Assembly: GCA_002387845.1 (NCBI GenBank)
Contig: DGLB01000034.1
Location: forward strand, 152,421-216,420
From: Stenotrophomonas maltophilia
Lineage (GTDB): Bacteria; Pseudomonadota; Gammaproteobacteria; Xanthomonadales; Xanthomonadaceae
Reading direction: 5' to 3'
DNA length: 64,000 nt
The position numbers and the translations under genes were made by a program. Positions within the stretch are counted from its first letter, which is position 1. Every line of letters begins with the position of its first letter. Below, in pieces: positions 1 through 8,363 of the stretch. The notes under the pieces are model-generated. The model saw only the letters and a program-made list of their open reading frames with translations. It did no database searches and was not told the DNA's origin.

Positions 1-1
1 C

Positions 2-2086
2 GAGCAACGCTGGCCGCTGTCCCCGCTGGGGGTTCCGGAAGCGCCCGACGCGCAGACGGAATGGATCGCCCGTAGCAACCAGAGCCCGGCCCACCTGCAG
101 CGTCTGCTCGACCATCAGGCGTATCGACTGGCCTGGTGGCGCAGTGGTCCGGACCGGGTGAACTACCGGCGCTTCTTCGACATCAACCAGCTGGCCGCGG
201 TGCGCGTGGAGCGCCCGGCTGCGTACGAAGCGATGCACGCCTTGCCGCTGCGGCTGGTGCGCGAGGGCTGGGTGGATGGGCTGCGCATTGACCATGTCGA
301 TGGCCTGGCCGATCCGGCGGGGTATCTGCAGGCCCTGCGCCATGCCCTGGACGAAGCGGGTGCCGTTCGTGGACTGCCTGCCGGCGCACTCAGCCTGCAC
401 GTGGAGAAGATCCTGGCGGACGGCGAATCCCTGCCGGAGGACTGGCCTGTGGAGGGCACCACGGGATACGACTTCATGGACCAGGTCGGTGCGTTGCTGC
501 ATGACCCGGGTGGCCAACCTGCGTTCGACACGTTCTGGACGCAGGTCTCCGGGTCCCGTGAGCGCTTTCCTTCCGTGCAGCGTCAGGCCCGCACGGAACT
601 GCTGGCCTCCACGCTGCAGGCGGATATGGACCGGTGCCTGCGCCAGGTCGAGGCGGCCGTGCAGCACGATGGCGCAACGGGCGACCTCACCCCGCGCATG
701 TACGAACGCGCCACGCAGTCGCTGTTGCGGCACTTCCCGGTCTACCGGAGCTACGGCATGGCGTCGGCGACGGATCAGCAGGTGCTGCGGCAGGCAGCGG
801 AGGCGGCCCATGCCGAACTCGACGCGGGCGATCGTGCTGCGTTGGCCCGGGTCTGCAGCGCATTGCTCCGCGAGCACGGGGAGGAGACCGAGGCACGGTC
901 GACGCTGCGTACCCGCATCGAGCAACTGGCGGCACCGCTCAACGCCAAGGCGGTGGAAGACACCGCCTTCTACCGATACGGCCGGCTGCTGTCGCGCAAT
1001 GAAGTGGGCAGCGATCCGGACCATTTCGCACTGACCCCCTCGGCCTTCGTCGCGCGCGCGACCGAACGTGGGGCGCGCTTCCCGCGCGCGATGCTGGCGC
1101 TGGCCACCCACGACCACAAGCGCGGCCCGGACGCGCGCATGCGCCTGGCCCTGCTGTCCGCGCGCCCGCAGCGCTGGCACAACGCCCTGTGCCGCTGGCA
1201 GCGTGAAGGCGGTGCACAGGGCCATCCGCTGCCGCTGCCCGGCGCAGAAGCTTACATGCTGTGGCAGACGCTGCTGTCTACCTGGCCATTGCAGCGCGAC
1301 AGCGTCGATGCCGACTTCGCTGCGCGCATCGTCGAATGGCTGCGCAAGGCGCTGCGCGAAGGCAAGCGGCTCAGCCGCTGGAGCGACCCGAACGAAGCCC
1401 TTGAAAGGGCTGCGGTCAGCTGGGTGGAATGGCTGTGCGGTGCACCGACGGCGCAGGCCCTGCGCGAGGACGTGCACGGTTTTGTCGCGCGGATTGCAGC
1501 GGATGCGGCGCGGCTGTCGCTGGCACAGCTGGCGCTGCAGCTCAGCTGCCCGGGTGTGCCCGATCTCTACCAGGGCAACGAGGGCTGGGACACCAGCCTG
1601 GTCGACCCGGACAACCGCCGGCCGGTCGACTATCAGCAACGCCGCGAGTGGCGTGCCGATCGTCGCCCATGGGCGGCCTTGCTGGCGGACTGGCAGCAAG
1701 GTGCGCCCAAGGCGCGCCTGCTCGGTGTGCTGCTGCAACTGCGCCGCGCGCAGCCGCTGCTGTTCGCACAGGGCACCTTGCACCGGATCGACACCGGCGC
1801 CGACGACCTGCTGGTGTTCACCCGGCGGTGGCAACAGCTGGTGCTGCTGGTGGCCGTGCCTGTCCGGCCTGCTGCGGAGGCCGAGGGCCACGCGCCCCCC
1901 GGCCTGGCGGCCCGCAACGACCCTCGCATGCTGCACCTGGCCGGTGCACCCTCCGGCCACTACAAAAACCTGCTGGAAGGCACGTCGTGGACGCATGCCG
2001 GCCACGCCGTTCGCGCAGACACCCTGTTCAACAACAGCCCCTTGGCCCTCTGGATTCGAGACGTGGAGCAGCAAGATGGAACATGA
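2..2086 (+). CDS. treY: Maltooligosyl trehalose synthase (TreY), 5' end outside window
   Basis: Isomerises the reducing-end glucose of maltodextrins to a trehalose end, the first step of the TreY/TreZ route to trehalose in the cytoplasm. The frame is open from base 2, so the start lies upstream; 694 residues are visible against a usual 850-900. Family signatures seen: the YRRFFDINQLA segment, the GH13 nucleophile region RIDHVDGL, the acid region HVEKIL, and ATHDHKR with the third catalytic Asp. It is followed immediately by a DUF2934 ORF whose ATG lies inside its last codons, then glgX, so it belongs to a trehalose/glycogen operon. Identification is secure; only the N-terminus is unseen. Confidence 0.96.
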   Translation, partial: EQRWPLSPLGVPEAPDAQTEWIARSNQSPAHLQRLLDHQAYRLAWWRSGPDRVNYRRFFDINQLAAVRVERPAAYEAMHALPLRLVREGWVDGLRIDHVDGLADPAGYLQALRHALDEAGAVRGLPAGALSLHVEKILADGESLPEDWPVEGTTGYDFMDQVGALLHDPGGQPAFDTFWTQVSGSRERFPSVQRQARTELLASTLQADMDRCLRQVEAAVQHDGATGDLTPRMYERATQSLLRHFPVYRSYGMASATDQQVLRQAAEAAHAELDAGDRAALARVCSALLREHGEETEARSTLRTRIEQLAAPLNAKAVEDTAFYRYGRLLSRNEVGSDPDHFALTPSAFVARATERGARFPRAMLALATHDHKRGPDARMRLALLSARPQRWHNALCRWQREGGAQGHPLPLPGAEAYMLWQTLLSTWPLQRDSVDADFAARIVEWLRKALREGKRLSRWSDPNEALERAAVSWVEWLCGAPTAQALREDVHGFVARIAADAARLSLAQLALQLSCPGVPDLYQGNEGWDTSLVDPDNRRPVDYQQRREWRADRRPWAALLADWQQGAPKARLLGVLLQLRRAQPLLFAQGTLHRIDTGADDLLVFTRRWQQLVLLVAVPVRPAAEAEGHAPPGLAARNDPRMLHLAGAPSGHYKNLLEGTSWTHAGHAVRADTLFNNSPLALWIRDVEQQDGT

Positions 2087-2255
2087 AGAGCGCCAACAAC
2101 GCACTGAGCACCTGGCACACCAGATCTGGGAGGCCGAAGGTCGCCCTGAAGGGCAGCAGGAACGCCATTGGCACATGGCCGAGCGCCTGGTAGAGGCCGA
2201 ACTGGCCGTGCGGCAGCTGCCGGCAGAGAGCGGAGACACGCATGGCCAGCCGTGA
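2076..2255 (+). CDS. DUF2934 small protein between treY and glgX
   Basis: A 59-residue acidic and basic helical protein carrying the DUF2934 hallmark (HLAHQIWEAEGRPEGQQERHW). The family has no known function but is often encoded inside alpha-glucan and trehalose operons. Its ATG overlaps the 3' end of treY by 11 nt and its stop overlaps the glgX start by 14 nt, so all three are probably translationally coupled. It is too short for most gene callers. Confidence rests on the motif and the tight coupling. Confidence 0.8.
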   Translation: MEHEERQQRTEHLAHQIWEAEGRPEGQQERHWHMAERLVEAELAVRQLPAESGDTHGQP

Positions 2256-4362
2256 CCGCATCCAGCAGCGCTCGCGCGTTCGTGAGGGACGTCCGTATCC
2301 GCTGGGTGCCACCTGGGACGGCCTCGGGGTGAACTTTGCCCTGTACTCGCGCCACGCCACCAAAGTAGAGCTGTGCCTGTTTGACGCACGCGGGCGCGAG
2401 CAGGAGCGCATCGTCCTGCCGGAATACACCGACGAGATCTGGCACGGCTACCTGCCCGATGCTCGTCCCGGCCAGCGCTATGGCTACCGCGTGCATGGCC
2501 CTTACGCGCCGGAAGCCGGGCACCGGTTCAATCCCAACAAGCTGCTGCTTGACCCGTATGCCAAGCAGATTGTGGGCGAGATCAAATGGGCACCGCATCT
2601 GTTCGGTTACACCCTGGGCCATCGTGACGCGGACCGCAGCTTCGACCGCCGTGACAGCGCCAACTACATGCCGAAGTGTGCGGTGATCGATCCCGCCTAC
2701 AGCTGGGGCAACGAGCGCGCGCCGGCCACACCGTGGGAAAACACGGTCATCTACGAGGCGCATGTGCGCGGCCTGACCATGCAGCACCCGCAGATTCCGG
2801 ACGGCGAGCGCGGCACGTTCTCGGCGCTGCGCAACGATGCACTGGTTGACCACCTGAAGTATCTCGGCGTCACCGCCATCGAGCTGTTGCCCGTGCACGC
2901 CTTCATCGACGATCAGCATCTGCTGGAGAAAGGCCTGCGCAATTACTGGGGCTACAACAGCATCGGCTTCTTCGCCCCGCACCCGCGCTATCTTTCGCTG
3001 GCCACGGTGGCCGAGTTCAAGCAGATGGTGGCGCGGTTGCACGACGCAGGACTGGAAGTGATCCTGGACGTGGTCTACAACCACACCGCCGAAGGCAACG
3101 AGCTGGGGCCGACCCTGTCTTTCAAGGGCATCGACAACGCCAGCTACTACCGCCTCGCCGACGACCGGCGCTATTACATCAACGACACCGGCACCGGTAA
3201 CACCTTTGACCTGACCAACGCCGGCGCGCTGCGCATGGTGATGGACTCCCTGCGCTACTGGGTGACCGAGATGCGGGTGGATGGATTCCGCTTCGACCTG
3301 GCCACCATCCTCGGCCGCGAGCGGCATGGCTTCGATGCCTCCGGCAGCTTCCTCGACGCGGTGCGCCAGGACCCCATCCTGGGCCAGGTGAAGCTGATTG
3401 CCGAACCGTGGGACATCGGGCCGGGCGGTTACCAGCTGGGCAACTTCGCCCCCGGCTGGGCCGAATGGAACGACCGCTTCCGTGACACCACGCGGGGGCT
3501 CTGGCGCGGTGACGCCGGGCAACTGGCGGACTTCGCCACGCGCTTCAATGGTTCGGCCGACCTCTTCGACCATCAGGGCCGACGCCCCTCGTCCAGCGTC
3601 AACTTCATCACCGCGCATGACGGCTTCACCCTGCGCGACCTGGTCAGCTACGAGCACAAACACAACGACGCCAACGGCGAAGGCAACCGTGACGGCCACG
3701 AGCACAACCTCTCGTGCAATCACGGAGTGGAGGGGGACACGGATGACGCGACGGTGGTGTCCATACGCGGCCAGCAGATGCGCAACCTGCTGGCCAGCCT
3801 GCTGCTGGCCCAGGGCACGCCGATGCTGCTGGCCGGCGACGAGTTCGGCCACAGCCAGCAGGGCAACAACAATGCCTACTGCCAGGACAACCCGCTGAGC
3901 TGGATTGACTGGGAAAAGGCCGCGCAGCCGGGTGCCCAGGCCCAGGCCGCGTTCGTGCGGCGCGTGCTCAGCCTGCGCCGTCGCTACGGCCTGCTGCGTC
4001 GAAACCGGTTTCTACGTGGGGAAGTGGACGCCGAACTGGGCGTCGCCGACATCCGCTGGTGCCGGCCGGACGGTCAGCCCATGCAGGAGTCGGATTGGCA
4101 CGACGGCGAACAGCGCGCCCTGGGCATCGTGCTGGATGGTCGCAGCCCCGACACTGGCCTGCGCGAGCCGGGCCGGCACGTCAGCCTGGCATTGTTGTTG
4201 AATGCCGGCGATGCACCGGTGCGCTTCGCGGTAGGCGACGACAGCCTCGACTTCCGCAAGGTGCTGCTGCAGACCCCCGAAGCGCCGCTGCAGGCCGATG
4301 ACCAGGGCGGCTGGACGCTGCCGGCGAAGAGCCTGTGCCTGCTGGCGGCAAGCAGCGCTTGA
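2242..4362 (+). CDS. glgX: Glycogen debranching enzyme GlgX
   Basis: Hydrolyses alpha-1,6 branch points of phosphorylase-limit glycogen in the cytoplasm, releasing linear maltodextrins that TreY can use. At 706 residues it has the usual GlgX length: an N-terminal CBM48 domain (about residues 15-110), then a GH13 barrel. Catalytic residues read directly: Asp352 in FRFDLA, Glu388 in IAEPWD, Asp460 in ITAHDGF. The ATG lies inside the preceding DUF2934 gene, so it is coupled. A hairpin 12 nt after the stop probably ends the operon. Confidence 0.96.
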   Translation: MASRDRIQQRSRVREGRPYPLGATWDGLGVNFALYSRHATKVELCLFDARGREQERIVLPEYTDEIWHGYLPDARPGQRYGYRVHGPYAPEAGHRFNPNKLLLDPYAKQIVGEIKWAPHLFGYTLGHRDADRSFDRRDSANYMPKCAVIDPAYSWGNERAPATPWENTVIYEAHVRGLTMQHPQIPDGERGTFSALRNDALVDHLKYLGVTAIELLPVHAFIDDQHLLEKGLRNYWGYNSIGFFAPHPRYLSLATVAEFKQMVARLHDAGLEVILDVVYNHTAEGNELGPTLSFKGIDNASYYRLADDRRYYINDTGTGNTFDLTNAGALRMVMDSLRYWVTEMRVDGFRFDLATILGRERHGFDASGSFLDAVRQDPILGQVKLIAEPWDIGPGGYQLGNFAPGWAEWNDRFRDTTRGLWRGDAGQLADFATRFNGSADLFDHQGRRPSSSVNFITAHDGFTLRDLVSYEHKHNDANGEGNRDGHEHNLSCNHGVEGDTDDATVVSIRGQQMRNLLASLLLAQGTPMLLAGDEFGHSQQGNNNAYCQDNPLSWIDWEKAAQPGAQAQAAFVRRVLSLRRRYGLLRRNRFLRGEVDAELGVADIRWCRPDGQPMQESDWHDGEQRALGIVLDGRSPDTGLREPGRHVSLALLLNAGDAPVRFAVGDDSLDFRKVLLQTPEAPLQADDQGGWTLPAKSLCLLAASSA

Positions 4363-4373
4363 AAGCATGCCGT

Positions 4374-4400
4374 CAAGGTCTCTCGGCACGGGAGACCTTG
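4374..4400. terminator. Hairpin between convergent glgX and ClC gene
   Basis: A perfect 9-bp stem CAAGGTCTC/GAGACCTTG with a 9-nt loop sits 12 nt after the glgX stop and 24 nt from the stop of the convergent ClC gene. There is no clear T-run on either side, so function as a bidirectional terminator is an inference from position. Confidence 0.5.
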
Positions 4401-4423
4401 GATTGGTGCTAGCGGCGGCCCAG

Positions 4424-6205
4424 CTACTCCTGGGCCGAGAGGTCGTCCACGCGCTCCCCTTGCTGCTCACGCTGACGCTTGTCCAACTCTTCTGCGTAGC
4501 GCTTGCGCACAAATGCCTCGGACAGCACGCCCAGCACGTGGCCACTCTCGTCGGTCACGGCCAGCTCATCGCTCTGGGTCTGGTCGAACAGCCGCATGAC
4601 CTCCACCACGTCCGCACGGGAGGACAGCACAGCCGAAGGATTCTCCGCAAACTCGGAAAGAAGGCTGGTCGGCTTCACGCCATCGGCATACATCTTGGCG
4701 ATCTGCACGATACCCGCGTAGTGCCCCTCGGTATCAATGAGGATCACCCGTGTGCCCGAACCCAAAGGGAAGCGTTCCCGGAAGGTCGCGACATCCAGAT
4801 CCTGCGGAGCGGTGGAGACGCCCCGGCGCATCATCAGTCCGGCCCGCAGGTTCTGGACCCAGCCCACGTCCTGGGCGCTCTTGATGGTTTCCCCACGCAG
4901 GTGAAGCCGCCACGTGGAGAACGAATAGCCAAACTGCTGGCGCACCAGCGTGTTGGCCACCAGCACCGCGCCCATCACCAGACTGGTCAGCACGAAGTCG
5001 TGGGTGCCTTCCAGCACCAGCATTGCCATCGTCATGGGCGCGCCGACCACGGCGGCGGCCAGCGCCGCCATGCCGGCAATGGCCGCCGAAGTGGGGTCGA
5101 TGACCGGGCCGCCGGGAATCATGGCCGCCAGGCCTGCGAACAGGATTCCCAACAGCGAACCCATGAACAGCGAGGCGAAGAACAATCCGCCACGAAAACC
5201 GAAGCCCAGCGAAATGCCGGAAGCCAGGCATTTCAAGGCCAGCAGTCCCCCGATCCACACCAGTGGCTGTGAGTTGGTGAGGTCCCAGTGCAGTGCGCCA
5301 TGGCCGGAGGAGAGCACCTGCGGGGTGACCATGGCCAGCGGGATGAGCAGGAAGCCACCCACCGCCGGACGCGCCCATAGCGGCAGGTTGCTGCGTTTCA
5401 CGGTGGTTTCGATGGAAGCAATCAGGCGCATGATGCCCACGCTCGCCCCGCCACAGGCGACGCCCAACAGCGAATACACCACGTAGTCGGCCGCATTCGC
5501 GGTGCTGATGGCCGCCGCCGGCAGCAGGTATCCCTGCACCCCGGTCTGATCGGCAATGAACGCACCGGCCAGTGATGCCAGCACAACAGGGGCCAGTGCC
5601 GCAGGGGAATAGGACCCCAGGACCACCTCAAAGGCATAGAACGCACCGGCCAGCGGCGCGCCAAACGCGGCCGAAATGGCACCGGCTGCGCCCGCACCGA
5701 CCAGAATGCGCATGTCCATGCGGCGCAGGCGAAGCCCGCGCCCGAGCTGGGAGCCCAAGCCAGCCCCCATCTGGGTGTAGGTCGCCTCAAGCCCCACTGA
5801 CGCCCCCGAGCCATTGGAGAGCAAGGTCTGACTGGCCACAATCAGGTTGTCGCGCATCGACATGCGGCCACCGTGCAATGCGTTGGCCTCGACGGCATCG
5901 ATGAGCGGGCGTTTCAGCCGAGCGGCCCACACGCTGATCAACCCGACCAGCAGGCCACCCACCGGCAGTGCCAGCAGCGCAACGGCGCCCAAATCGGCCT
6001 GCAGGCTCAGGCTCTCGTCGGCACCCATGCCATACAGCCAGCGCTGCAGCGAATGGGCCAGCAGCCCTTGAAAGCCTGTCAGCGCACCCGCCAGCAACCC
6101 CACCAGCAACGCCAGGCCGATGAACCAGGCCTCACTGGACCGGAAGCGGCTGCGGAGCCAGGCCCACGCGTTGCCAAGAGATTCGGGTGGGGACAGGGCT
6201 GCCAT
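4424..6205 (-). CDS. ClC-family chloride channel/antiporter with C-terminal CBS region
   Basis: A 593-residue integral membrane protein of the voltage-gated chloride channel superfamily. About 10-12 hydrophobic helices fill residues 30-440; a CBS-type regulatory region follows to about 560. ClC signatures: GSGAS (GSGxP variant), then GLEATYTQ where the Glu matches the gating glutamate of GxEGP, and GFRGGLF for the third anion-binding stretch. The Pro-free first motif and GLEA are seen in divergent prokaryotic ClC subfamilies, so the anion and coupling mode cannot be assigned. It runs convergent to glgX and is apparently monocistronic. Confidence 0.9.
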   Translation of the reverse strand: MAALSPPESLGNAWAWLRSRFRSSEAWFIGLALLVGLLAGALTGFQGLLAHSLQRWLYGMGADESLSLQADLGAVALLALPVGGLLVGLISVWAARLKRPLIDAVEANALHGGRMSMRDNLIVASQTLLSNGSGASVGLEATYTQMGAGLGSQLGRGLRLRRMDMRILVGAGAAGAISAAFGAPLAGAFYAFEVVLGSYSPAALAPVVLASLAGAFIADQTGVQGYLLPAAAISTANAADYVVYSLLGVACGGASVGIMRLIASIETTVKRSNLPLWARPAVGGFLLIPLAMVTPQVLSSGHGALHWDLTNSQPLVWIGGLLALKCLASGISLGFGFRGGLFFASLFMGSLLGILFAGLAAMIPGGPVIDPTSAAIAGMAALAAAVVGAPMTMAMLVLEGTHDFVLTSLVMGAVLVANTLVRQQFGYSFSTWRLHLRGETIKSAQDVGWVQNLRAGLMMRRGVSTAPQDLDVATFRERFPLGSGTRVILIDTEGHYAGIVQIAKMYADGVKPTSLLSEFAENPSAVLSSRADVVEVMRLFDQTQSDELAVTDESGHVLGVLSEAFVRKRYAEELDKRQREQQGERVDDLSAQE

Positions 6206-6274
6206 GGGCGAATTCTACGCGCCCAGGGCATGAAAGGCAGGGCACCTGGCTGGCGGGCTACGCCATGCAAACAG

Positions 6275-6970
6275 TTACGACGCGTTGAGCACCCCGAACC
6301 ACGCGCCGATTCCATAGGTAGCCGCCATCGCGATGGTGCCCCAGATCACAACCCGCAACGCACCGCGCCAGGCGGAAGCTCCGCCGAGCCGAGCCGCGAC
6401 CGCACCGAGGCCAGCCAGCAGGCACAGCGTTGTGACGACAATGGCGGCCGCCAGACTGCTGCGGTCCAGGGCCGCCGCCAGAAGTACCGGGGGCAGTGCG
6501 CCCACCACAAACGAAACGGCGGAAGCGCCGGCTGCCTGCAGCGGCCTCGCCTTTAGCAGCTCGTGTATGCCGAGCTCATCCCGCAGGTGGGCGGAAAGCG
6601 CGTCATGCGCGGTCAACTCGCGGGCAACCTGCTCGGCCAGCGGCCTGCTGAGCCCCCGCTTCTGATAGATGCCGGTCAGTTCGATCAACTCCGCATCTGG
6701 CTGGTTCAGCAGCTCCCCGCGTTCCTTGGCCTCATCGGCGTTCTCGGCATCGGCCTGGGAGCTGACTGATACGTATTCTCCAGCCGCCATGGAAAGCCCA
6801 CCCGCGATGAGCCCGGAAAGGCCGGTCAGCAGAATAGACTGCGTGGCCGCGCCGGCACCGACCAGGGCGATAACCAGGCTGCTGGTCGAGATCAGCCCGT
6901 CATTGGCACCCAGTACGCCGGCGCGCAGCCAGCCGCCGCGTTGACTACGGTGAAATTCTCCGTGGCTCAT
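6275..6970 (-). CDS. VIT1/CCC1-family iron/manganese transporter
   Basis: A 231-residue membrane protein of the VIT1/CCC1 family, which moves Fe2+ or Mn2+ out of the bacterial cytosol. It opens with the family N-terminus (RAGVLGANDGLISTSSLV), then GLSMAAGEYVSVSSQ, an acidic cytoplasmic helix pair with several Glu (residues about 70-120), and three C-terminal hydrophobic helices. I chose the ATG at 6970 because it begins just before the conserved segment; an in-frame ATG at 7066 would add 32 unrelated residues. No strong ribosome site is visible at either. Confidence 0.88.
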   Translation of the reverse strand: MSHGEFHRSQRGGWLRAGVLGANDGLISTSSLVIALVGAGAATQSILLTGLSGLIAGGLSMAAGEYVSVSSQADAENADEAKERGELLNQPDAELIELTGIYQKRGLSRPLAEQVARELTAHDALSAHLRDELGIHELLKARPLQAAGASAVSFVVGALPPVLLAAALDRSSLAAAIVVTTLCLLAGLGAVAARLGGASAWRGALRVVIWGTIAMAATYGIGAWFGVLNAS

Positions 6971-7302
6971 AGCGTGTCCGGTAGAGGAAAACAGGCAGAT
7001 GAAGCGTACTCCGAATATGGCTGCGTGGAAGAAGGGGCCTGGCAGCCGCAGGTGTTTGTGGATCAAGGGCCCGTGTCTCTTTCCATTGGCCGCCGGGTCA
7101 ACGCCGCGATGATCACGCGGGGTTGTCTGACCTGGGCTAGTGAGTCAATCTCAAGGAGTCGGCCTTCGGGCTGGACACGAACCACTGCCTTGGTCGTCAC
7201 ACTTATGTCAGTCATCAAACCAATAGTCGAGAAGGTCATCAGCAGTGCTCTGGACGAAGTTCAGTTCATCTGGGCGGCCGCAAGCTGAAGTGGGAGGCTC
7301 CA
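6971..7302. other. Intergenic region, no confident gene
   Basis: 332 bases between the VIT gene and the Cys-rich gene. No convincing full gene is present. A short minus-strand frame ending near 7212 reads DELNFVQSTADDLLDYWFDD and looks like the tail of a lost gene. Part of it (7227-7259) resembles a segment at 11858-11890, see findings. The promoters of the two flanking divergent genes must lie here. Confidence 0.4.
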
Positions 7303-7596
7303 GTGGCTAATCCAATCCAGGTTGTTGTTGCTGCGCATGCCAGGTCCTCCAATCACCGAGAGGAGATTGAATCGAGCGCCTTGTGCGGGTGTTTTTATTG
7401 CCTCAGCACTTACGCGCCTTCAGCCATCGAGGAATGGGTTGACTGGCCGACAGGCACGCCGGAAGCGTTGGAGCTATCTGCCGGCACCACGGCACTGTGT
7501 CCGCGATGCGGCATTGACTCCGTCATTGGTGAAGCGTCCGGCTTCCCACTGGATCCCGGCTTCCTGTCTGCGATGCACGCCTACTGGTTCTCCTGA
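7303..7596 (+). CDS. Small CPxC zinc-ribbon-like cytoplasmic protein
   Basis: A 97-residue soluble protein with two Cys pairs, CGCFYC near residue 28 and CPRCGIDSVIG near residue 65, consistent with one zinc site. I recognise this as a widespread uncharacterised cytoplasmic family (conserved CFYC...W...CPRCGIDSV...MH..WF). GTG start chosen: GGGAGG lies 5-6 nt upstream. No enzyme activity can be assigned from sequence. Confidence 0.75.
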   Translation: MANPIQVVVAAHARSSNHREEIESSALCGCFYCLSTYAPSAIEEWVDWPTGTPEALELSAGTTALCPRCGIDSVIGEASGFPLDPGFLSAMHAYWFS

Positions 7597-7685
7597 CCTA
7601 GCCGGCTTTACCATCGAGGCGTTCTCGGGATATCATCCCGCCGACTCGTACTACCGCGGCTGCTGAACCCGGTACTCACGAGAGA

Positions 7686-7892
7686 ATGACCATGGAAATG
7701 GAAAGAGACCGCGCCTGGAGGCGTGCGCAGGCCCGCAATTGTGGCGGCGATCGAGTCACGCACTCGACAAAGTTCAAGCCCGAGAAGAACTGGAAACTGC
7801 TGTATATGCGGAGCTGCAAACTTGTCCGTGCGCGGCAGCTGGGCTTCGCCTATCCCGTCCGCAGCGCAAGGCAATTGCTGGATCAACAATGA
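7686..7892 (+). CDS. Small basic hypothetical protein coupled to tyrosine phosphatase
   Basis: A 68-residue, strongly basic protein (Lys/Arg rich, FKPEKNWKLLYMRSCKLVRA). No domain recognised. Evidence that it is real: its stop TGA overlaps the ATG of the next gene in an ATGA, the usual sign of translational coupling, and the composition is protein-like. Two further in-frame ATGs (7692, 7698) follow the first, so the exact start is uncertain. Confidence 0.5.
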   Translation: MTMEMERDRAWRRAQARNCGGDRVTHSTKFKPEKNWKLLYMRSCKLVRARQLGFAYPVRSARQLLDQQ

Positions 7893-8215
7893 CAAATCTG
7901 TTGTTCGTCTGCAGCCGCAACCAGCTGCGCAGCCCAACGGGTGAAGCAGTCTGGCAACACCGTGCGGGCTTTGCCGCACGCTCGGCGGGCACCAGCCCCC
8001 ATGCGCGCAAACCCATCAGCCCAGCGGATATTCGCTGGGCTGATGTCATCTTTGTCATGGAGCCCAAGCACCTGCAACGGTTGCAGGCCGGCTATGCGCG
8101 GCTGCTCGCGCACAAGCGGGTGCACTGTCTGGATATCCCCGACGACTACCGCTACATGGATCCTCAGCTGGTGTCGTTGATCGACGCCAAGGTGACGTCG
8201 CTCCTGACGACATAG
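7889..8215 (+). CDS. Low-molecular-weight protein tyrosine phosphatase-like protein (COG4551 type)
   Basis: A 108-residue protein with the phosphatase P-loop near its N-terminus: Cys8-x5-Arg14 in FVCSRNQLRSP, followed by the conserved RSAGTS and ADIRWADVIFVME segments and the C-terminal Asp region LDIPDDYRYMDP. It is shorter than classical LMW-PTPs (about 150) but matches the short predicted tyrosine phosphatase family. ATG overlaps the stop of the preceding small ORF. Substrate unknown. Confidence 0.82.
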   Translation: MTNLLFVCSRNQLRSPTGEAVWQHRAGFAARSAGTSPHARKPISPADIRWADVIFVMEPKHLQRLQAGYARLLAHKRVHCLDIPDDYRYMDPQLVSLIDAKVTSLLTT

Positions 8216-8263
8216 GGCCGCGTGTTGCACCCACGCCCACAGCATGCGAAATTCCATTCATGC

Positions 8264-8338
8264 TCCGGAGTAGTTCAGTGGCAGAACCCTCGGCTCTTAA
8301 CCGGGAGGGCGCTGGTTCGACTCCAGCCTCCGGACCCA
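8264..8338 (+). tRNA. tRNA-Lys (anticodon CUU), CCA encoded
   Basis: A complete cloverleaf can be folded by eye: 7-bp acceptor TCCGGAG/CTCCGGA, D stem GTTC/GAAC with 7-nt loop containing GG, anticodon stem CTCGG/CCGGG (one G-U) with loop CTCTTAA giving anticodon CTT at 8296-8298, variable loop AGGGC, T stem GCTGG/CCAGC with TTCGACT, then C73 and CCA. The tertiary positions U8, A14, G15-C48, GG and A21 are all present. U1-A72 and discriminator C73 are unusual for Lys. Confidence 0.9.
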
Positions 8339-8363
8339 CTTCCTCGCGATATCGACATCACGG

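Noticed and set aside
1960..3852. 630-codon minus-strand frame opposite treY and glgX
   Set aside because: Mirrors the GC-rich third positions of glgX and has no recognisable motif.
6941..7288. 115-codon plus-strand frame with a possible 27-residue peptide (MSVIKPIVEK...)
   Set aside because: No ribosome site, and the similar segment at 11858 shows better coding support on the opposite strand.
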